Part shown: positions 7,534 to 12,066 of the stretch, piece after piece
Position numbering within the stretch: the stretch's first letter is position 1
Layout of the letters: the number at the start of each line of letters is the position of its first letter
From: Sediminibacterium sp.
GTDB taxonomy: Bacteria; Bacteroidota; Bacteroidia; Chitinophagales; Chitinophagaceae
DNA: 12,066 nt
Direction of reading: 5' to 3'
Assembly: GCA_030832695.1 (NCBI GenBank)
Contig: JAURIP010000021.1
Span: forward strand, 1 to 12,066
The notes under the pieces: model-generated
Databases searched by the model: none
The model's input: only the letters and a program-made list of their open reading frames with translations
Told to the model about the DNA's origin: nothing
Position numbers and translations under genes: made by a program

Positions 7534-8844
7534 TTATCCTACCAACTCCCCTTCTAAATCGTAATCATAGGCCTTTGTTATCTTGACCATCACAAAATCT
7601 CCAATGTTTAATTTAGTATTGGTATTGATTACTACTTCATTATCCACTTCCACACTATCAAATTCAGTACGTCCCAAATAACGGCCCGCTTCTTTTTTAT
7701 CCACCAACACCTTTAAAATCAACCCTTCTTTTTGTTGATTTTTATCCAAGCTAATTTCCTGCTGCACTTCCATGATCTCCTCTGCTCGGCGTTGCTTTTC
7801 GGCCGCTGGAACATCATCTACCAAATCATGGGCACTTGTATTTTCCTCATGACTGTAAGTGAATATTCCAACGCGATCAAATTTATGCTCCTGTAAAAAA
7901 CCTTTTAATTCTTCGATATCAGCTAATGTTTCACCTGGGAAGCCTGCGATTAAAGTGGTTCTAATTGCGATACCTGGAACTCGTTTTCGAATTTCAGTAA
8001 TCAATTCCCCCATTTCCTCACGCGTAATATTACGACGCATAGCTTGTAACATATTATTACTTGCATGTTGTAAAGGAATGTCAATGTATTTGCAAATATT
8101 ATCTCGCTCACGCATTACATCCAACACTTCCAAAGGAAATTTTGAGGGATATGCATAATGTAATCGTATCCACTCCAACCCTTTTACATCCGCTAATGCA
8201 TTTAACAATTTTGGTAATGCACGTTCCTTGTAAATATCTAATCCGTAATAAGTTAATTCCTGTGCAATGAGCATCACTTCCTTCACCCCTTTTTTCACCA
8301 AACCTTCCGCCTCGGCCACTAATTGCTCAATTGTTTTACTAACATGCTGGCCGCGCATTAATGGGATAGCACAAAAAGAACAAGTGCGATTACAACCTTC
8401 ACTAATTTTTAAATACGCATAATGCGAAGGTGTACTTAATAATCTTTCTCCTAAAAGTTCCGCTTTGTAATCGGCATTTAGTTGATGTAACATCAACGGC
8501 AACTCCAAAGTGCCAAACCAAGCGTCTACTTCAGGGATTTCCAAAGCTAAGTCACTACGATACCTTTCGCTTAAACAACCCGTCACATATACTTTTTCTA
8601 ATTTACCTTTTTTCTTTAATGCTACTTGTTCTAAAATGGTATTAACACTCTCCTCTTTTGCTTTATCAATAAATCCACAAGTATTCACTACTACTATATT
8701 ATGATCTAACTTTTTATTTTCGTGCACGACGTCAATCTCATTGGCCAATAATTGACCACTTAACATTTCACTATCTACTAAGTTTTTACTACAACCTAAT
8801 GTAATGATATTGACCTTATTCTGTGTTATAGTTTTTGCCTTCAT
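7534..8844 (-). CDS. rimO: Ribosomal protein S12 methylthiotransferase RimO
   Basis: RimO is a radical-SAM enzyme with two iron-sulfur clusters that adds a methylthio group to an aspartate of ribosomal protein S12. The 436-residue product is full length. The N-terminal UPF0004 domain has the three cluster cysteines Cys18 (LGCSKN), Cys56 (NTCGFI) and Cys90 (TGCLSERY). The radical-SAM motif CNRTCSFC supplies Cys151, Cys155 and Cys158. Family landmarks RIHYAYP-like RLHYAYPS and IDIPLQHAS follow, and a C-terminal TRAM domain covers about 375-436. LGCSKNLVDSE and IDIPLQHAS favour RimO over the tRNA enzyme MiaB. The gene begins 12 bases after the prfC stop, so the two are almost certainly co-transcribed. 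Confidence 0.96.
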   Translation of the reverse strand: MKAKTITQNKVNIITLGCSKNLVDSEMLSGQLLANEIDVVHENKKLDHNIVVVNTCGFIDKAKEESVNTILEQVALKKKGKLEKVYVTGCLSERYRSDLALEIPEVDAWFGTLELPLMLHQLNADYKAELLGERLLSTPSHYAYLKISEGCNRTCSFCAIPLMRGQHVSKTIEQLVAEAEGLVKKGVKEVMLIAQELTYYGLDIYKERALPKLLNALADVKGLEWIRLHYAYPSKFPLEVLDVMRERDNICKYIDIPLQHASNNMLQAMRRNITREEMGELITEIRKRVPGIAIRTTLIAGFPGETLADIEELKGFLQEHKFDRVGIFTYSHEENTSAHDLVDDVPAAEKQRRAEEIMEVQQEISLDKNQQKEGLILKVLVDKKEAGRYLGRTEFDSVEVDNEVVINTNTKLNIGDFVMVKITKAYDYDLEGELVG

Positions 8845-8856
8845 GGTTTAATTGCC

Positions 8857-10443
8857 TTATTTATTTACTTCATTTGTAAAATGAAATGTGATATCAGGAT
8901 TATTGGTGATTTCGGTATTTAAAAACCATTCACTTTGCGCCAAGTAAACCGGTGCTTCATCCTTATCCATCGCTGCGTTTTGTTGCTTAAATCTTAAAAA
9001 ATCATGTAACTTATTTTGATCCTTTGAAGTTAACCAACAGGCTTTATAAAAAGGCAGGGTTCTAAATTCACATGCTGCGCCATACTCCTGCAATAATCTG
9101 TACTGTATTACCTCAAATTGTAAATCACCTACGCAACCAATAATTTTTTTATTTCCTCCAAACTGCGTAAACAACTGCGCAACGCCTTCGTCGGTTAACT
9201 GCTGTATTCCTTTTTCCAATTGTTTTGTTTTCATTGGATCCTTATTCACCAACTCCTTAAATATTTCAGGAGAGAATGTTGGGATACCCGTAAAATAAAA
9301 CTTTTCACCTTCGGTTAAGGTATCTCCAATCTTAAAATTACCTGTATCAAATAAACCCACTACATCGCCGGGATAAGCATCATCAATAATATCCTTACTG
9401 CGCGCTAAAAAAGTATAAGGGTTTGCGAAGCGAACGTCTTTCTCCAAACGGACATGCTTATAATAAGTATTTCGTTCAAAGCGACCACTACACACACGCA
9501 TAAATGCAATACGATCCCGATGCTTGGGATCTAAATTGGCGTGTATCTTAAATATAAAGCCACTAAATTTTTCCTCATTTGCTTTTACCTCACGCACATT
9601 GGTTTCCCTGTCTCTAGGCACTGGCGCAATTTGAATAAAAGTATCCAACATTTCCTTTACACCAAAGTTATTCACCGCGGACCCAAAAAATACGGGTGCA
9701 ATTTTACCTTCCAAATATTCGCTTGCATTTAATGCCCCATAAACACCATCAATTAATTCTACATCTTCACGCAATACTGCAGCATCCCTATCTCCTATTT
9801 TTTCCTGCAAAACTGGACTTGCTAAATCTTGAATTGCAACAATATCTTCTTCCTCTGCTTTTGTACTTGCTGCAAACAACCTTAAGTTTTTATCATGCAA
9901 ATTATATACCCCCTTAAATTCCTTACCACTATTAATTGGCCAAGTCATCGGGTGTAAGGATAGTTTTAATTCATTTTCTAATTCCTCCAATAAGTCAAAA
10001 CGATTTTTACCATCCCGATCCATCTTATTGATAAAAACAATGACTGGCGTTGTACGCATGCGACATACTTCCATTAACCTTCTCGTTTGTGGCTCAACCC
10101 CATTCACACTATCAATCACCAATATAACACTATCCACTGCCGTTAAAGTTCGATAAGTATCTTCCGCAAAATCCTTGTGCCCCGGTGTATCCAATAAATT
10201 AATTAAAATATTTTGATACTCAAATGACATCACCGAAGTGGCCACCGAGATACCTCTTTGTCTTTCAATTTCCATGAAGTCACTAGTCGCATGCTTTTTA
10301 ATCTTATTACTTTTAACTGCGCCTGCTGTTTGAATGGCACCACCAAATAACAACAACTTTTCAGTCAAAGTAGTTTTACCTGCATCCGGGTGAGAGATAA
10401 TGGCGAATGTTTTTCGCCTGTTAATTTCCTTGTCGTACTTCAT
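8857..10443 (-). CDS. prfC: Peptide chain release factor 3
   Basis: RF3 is a translational GTPase that removes RF1 and RF2 from the ribosome after peptide release. The 528-residue product has family length. GTPase motifs are complete: G1 SHPDAGKTT (17-25), G2 region [10 protein letters not shown] (63-72), G3 DTPGH (85-89), G4 NKMD (139-142) and G5 FGSAVNNFG (253-261). The N-terminal phrase [28 protein letters not shown] is characteristic of RF3 rather than EF-G. The C-terminal part contains [27 protein letters not shown] sequence, also RF3-like. The ATG at 10443 gives the normal short N-terminal extension. It lies downstream of the lpd terminator, so it presumably starts the prfC-rimO transcript from the 118-base gap. 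Confidence 0.97.
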   Translation of the reverse strand: MKYDKEINRRKTFAIISHPDAGKTTLTEKLLLFGGAIQTAGAVKSNKIKKHATSDFMEIERQRGISVATSVMSFEYQNILINLLDTPGHKDFAEDTYRTLTAVDSVILVIDSVNGVEPQTRRLMEVCRMRTTPVIVFINKMDRDGKNRFDLLEELENELKLSLHPMTWPINSGKEFKGVYNLHDKNLRLFAASTKAEEEDIVAIQDLASPVLQEKIGDRDAAVLREDVELIDGVYGALNASEYLEGKIAPVFFGSAVNNFGVKEMLDTFIQIAPVPRDRETNVREVKANEEKFSGFIFKIHANLDPKHRDRIAFMRVCSGRFERNTYYKHVRLEKDVRFANPYTFLARSKDIIDDAYPGDVVGLFDTGNFKIGDTLTEGEKFYFTGIPTFSPEIFKELVNKDPMKTKQLEKGIQQLTDEGVAQLFTQFGGNKKIIGCVGDLQFEVIQYRLLQEYGAACEFRTLPFYKACWLTSKDQNKLHDFLRFKQQNAAMDKDEAPVYLAQSEWFLNTEITNNPDITFHFTNEVNK

Positions 10444-10455
10444 GCTATTTGCAAT

Positions 10456-10472
10456 GTTGCATTATTTGCAAC
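10456..10472. repeat. Inverted repeat GTTGCA-5-TGCAAC upstream of prfC
   Basis: Six-base arms GTTGCA (10456-10461) and TGCAAC (10467-10472) flank a five-base loop. A further TTGCA lies at 10449-10453, so on the plus strand TTGCA occurs three times with starts at 10449, 10457 and 10466. The structure lies 12 bases before the prfC ATG, where it could be an operator or a leader hairpin affecting initiation. It could also be chance in AT-rich DNA. Confidence 0.4.
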
Positions 10473-10501
10473 TTTATTAAAAGTTTGTTCGGCCAATGAT
10501 T

Positions 10502-10543
10502 AAAAAATGGCTCGCATTCAAACTTTTTGAATCACGAGCCATT
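10502..10543 (-). terminator. lpd: Rho-independent terminator of lpd
   Basis: On the minus strand, 18 bases after the lpd stop, a 9-bp outer stem forms between AATGGCTCG (10506-10514 as read on plus) and CGAGCCATT (10535-10543). Inside it is a second perfect 7-bp stem, ATTCAAA (10516-10522) with TTTGAAT (10526-10532), separated by a small internal loop. The transcript then runs into a stretch of six Ts. This is a textbook intrinsic terminator in the lpd direction and separates lpd from prfC. Confidence 0.88.
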
Positions 10544-10561
10544 GGTATATTTTTTATCTAG

Positions 10562-11971
10562 TTAGATATCAATTGCTTCACCATATGCCGCCGCTACTGC
10601 CTCTTTTAATCCTTCACTCATGGTTGGGTGTGGATGAATTGCATTTAATATTTCATGTGCGGTTGTTTCTAACTTACGCGCTACCACTGCTTCTGCAATC
10701 ATTTCAGTAACATTCATGCCAATCATATGGCAGCCTAAAAATTCACCATACTTTGCATCAAATATCACTTTCACAAAACCTTCTGTTGCGCCAGCAGCAC
10801 TTGCTTTTCCACTTGCCATGAAAGGAAACTTACCCACTTTAATTTCGTAGCCTGCTTCCTTTGCCGCTTTTTCAGTATACCCCACACTTGAAATTTCAGG
10901 AATACAATAAGTACAACCTGGAATATTATTATAATCAATGCCTTCCGGTATATGTGTATGCTTTTTTTCTTGATAGGCAATATGTTCTGCTGCGTTAATT
11001 CCTTCCTTCGCTGCAACGTGCGCTAGTGCTTGACCAGGAGAACAATCCCCAATAGCGTAAATACCAGCTACACTTGTTTGTTGAAATTTATCTACAATGA
11101 TACGGCCCTTGTCTGCCTTGATGCCGTTTTGTTCCAATCCAATATTTTCAATATTAGCAACATAACCCACCGCACTTAAAACAATATCCGCTTCTAAGGT
11201 TACAAAAGATCCGTCTAGTTGTTTCACTTTTGCTTTAACTAATGCACCTGAAGTATCTAAGGACTCAACAGAAGCATTTGTCATGATTTCAATTTCTTGT
11301 TTGCGATATTGCTTTTCTAATTCTCTTGAAATATCCTCATCTTCTACAGGAACAATCCTTGGTAAAAATTCAACAATGGTTACCTTGGTTCCCATGCTAT
11401 TATATACATATGCAAACTCAACACCTATCGCACCGCTTCCAACAATAATCATACTTTTTGGTTGCGTTGGTAATACCATTGCTTCACGATAGCCTATTAC
11501 TTTTTTACCATCTTGTTTTAAATTAGGTAATTCACGACTACGACCACCTGTTGCAATGACGATATATTTAGTTTCAACGATCTGCGTTTTTCCTTCCGCA
11601 TCTTTTACTTCTACTTTCCCTTTTGACATCACCTTACCATAACCCATGATCACATCAATCTTATTCTTCTTCATCAAAAACTGAACACCTTTACTCATTT
11701 TATCAGCAACTCCACGGCTACGCTTAATCACTGCGCCGAAATCATGGCTTACCCCAGTAGTGGTAATACCATAGTTTGCACTATGCTTTACATAATCATA
11801 AACCTGTGCACTTTTTATTAAAGCCTTGGTAGGAATACATCCCCAGTTCAAACAAACACCCCCCAAACTTTCCTTTTCAATAATAGCCACTTTTAAGCCT
11901 AATTGAGAAGCACGGATGGCTGCAGGATAACCCCCGGGACCACTACCAATAACAATTACGTCGTATGCCAT
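10562..11971 (-). CDS. lpdA: Dihydrolipoyl dehydrogenase (E3)
   Basis: E3 reoxidises dihydrolipoamide in the pyruvate, 2-oxoglutarate and branched-chain 2-oxo acid dehydrogenase complexes and in the glycine cleavage system, passing electrons via FAD to NAD+. The 469-residue product is full length. It shows the FAD motif VIGSGPGGYPAAIRA (7-21), the redox disulfide in GGVCLNWGCIPTKAL (Cys40 and Cys45), the NAD-binding motif IIVGSGAIGVEFAYVY near 175-190, the second FAD motif YAIGDC, and the dimer-interface catalytic pair in HPHPTMSE (His448 and Glu453). It has its own terminator and a good upstream promoter candidate, so it appears monocistronic; no E1 or E2 gene is adjacent. It may take part in consuming the 2-oxoglutarate produced by the hydroxyproline genes, but nothing in the layout ties them together. 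Confidence 0.97.
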   Translation of the reverse strand: MAYDVIVIGSGPGGYPAAIRASQLGLKVAIIEKESLGGVCLNWGCIPTKALIKSAQVYDYVKHSANYGITTTGVSHDFGAVIKRSRGVADKMSKGVQFLMKKNKIDVIMGYGKVMSKGKVEVKDAEGKTQIVETKYIVIATGGRSRELPNLKQDGKKVIGYREAMVLPTQPKSMIIVGSGAIGVEFAYVYNSMGTKVTIVEFLPRIVPVEDEDISRELEKQYRKQEIEIMTNASVESLDTSGALVKAKVKQLDGSFVTLEADIVLSAVGYVANIENIGLEQNGIKADKGRIIVDKFQQTSVAGIYAIGDCSPGQALAHVAAKEGINAAEHIAYQEKKHTHIPEGIDYNNIPGCTYCIPEISSVGYTEKAAKEAGYEIKVGKFPFMASGKASAAGATEGFVKVIFDAKYGEFLGCHMIGMNVTEMIAEAVVARKLETTAHEILNAIHPHPTMSEGLKEAVAAAYGEAIDI

Positions 11972-12003
11972 TGTATCACTTATTTTATTAATTTAAAGAG
12001 GAG

Positions 12004-12035
12004 CAAAAATACCCCCAAAAAGGCAAAACAAAAAA
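12004..12035 (-). promoter_or_regulatory. lpdA: Candidate Bacteroidota-type promoter for lpd
   Basis: On the minus strand TATTTTTG (12004-12011) matches the Bacteroidota -7 consensus TAnnTTTG at every fixed position. A TTTTTTG (12029-12035) lies 17 bases upstream as a -33 candidate, slightly closer than the usual 19-21. The leader to the ATG at 11971 would be roughly 25-30 bases and has no Shine-Dalgarno sequence. Confidence 0.5.
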
Positions 12036-12062
12036 CTATTCATTGCCTTATTGACCCCAAAA
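12013..12062. repeat. Inverted and direct repeats around the lpd promoter
   Basis: Seven-base arms AAGGCAA (12020-12026) and TTGCCTT (12043-12049) flank the -33 candidate with a 16-base spacer. CCCCAAAA also occurs as a direct repeat at 12013-12020 and 12055-12062, 42 bases apart, close to four helical turns. The symmetry suggests an operator, but no regulator can be named and the region runs into the window edge. Confidence 0.35.
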
Positions 12063-12066
12063 TGCG

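Noticed and set aside
1..12066. Mobile element, CRISPR, tRNA or defence system
   Set aside because: No transposase, integrase, spaced repeats, tRNA-like fold or defence gene was seen; all space is taken by recognised housekeeping or catabolic genes.

Overview
The window is about 12 kb of AT-rich chromosomal DNA, densely coding and mostly on the minus strand. It most resembles a Bacteroidota genome, probably of the Chitinophagaceae type. That rests on the style of the proteins (a BshC of the TAHQPNLFTG type, a GH29 fucosidase tail), A/T-rich leaders without clear Shine-Dalgarno sequences, and at least one good match to the Bacteroidota promoter consensus TAnnTTTG. The lineage is an inference from memory of families, not from a search.

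Layout. On the plus strand, 1-348 is the 3' end of a GH29 alpha-L-fucosidase-like gene and 384-902 is purE. Everything else reads leftward. From right to left it is: lpd (11971-10562) with a strong terminator; a prfC-rimO pair (10443-7534); then a run of five genes (7480-936). These five are a DapA-family deaminase, an alpha-ketoglutarate semialdehyde dehydrogenase, a 4-hydroxyproline 2-epimerase, a FAD-dependent D-amino-acid dehydrogenase and bshC. No tRNA, rRNA, CRISPR, insertion sequence or phage gene was seen. No gap between genes exceeds about 120 bases.

How the genes work together. The four metabolic genes match the known trans-4-hydroxy-L-proline degradation route. The epimerase makes cis-4-hydroxy-D-proline, the flavoenzyme oxidises it to pyrroline-4-hydroxy-2-carboxylate, the deaminase yields alpha-ketoglutarate semialdehyde, and the dehydrogenase yields 2-oxoglutarate. 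Catalytic residues are intact in the epimerase, the deaminase and the aldehyde dehydrogenase. bshC, for the last step of bacillithiol synthesis, is joined to the flavoenzyme gene by a TAATG stop/start overlap. prfC and rimO both act on the ribosome. lpd supplies the E3 subunit of 2-oxo acid dehydrogenases and appears to be a separate transcription unit.

Most of the window is ordinary housekeeping and catabolic sequence, and no clearly new system is visible. The points most worth a second look are the bshC coupling, a perfect 12-bp stem-loop inside the hydroxyproline cluster, the shortened fucosidase C-terminal domain, and repeat structures upstream of prfC and lpd.
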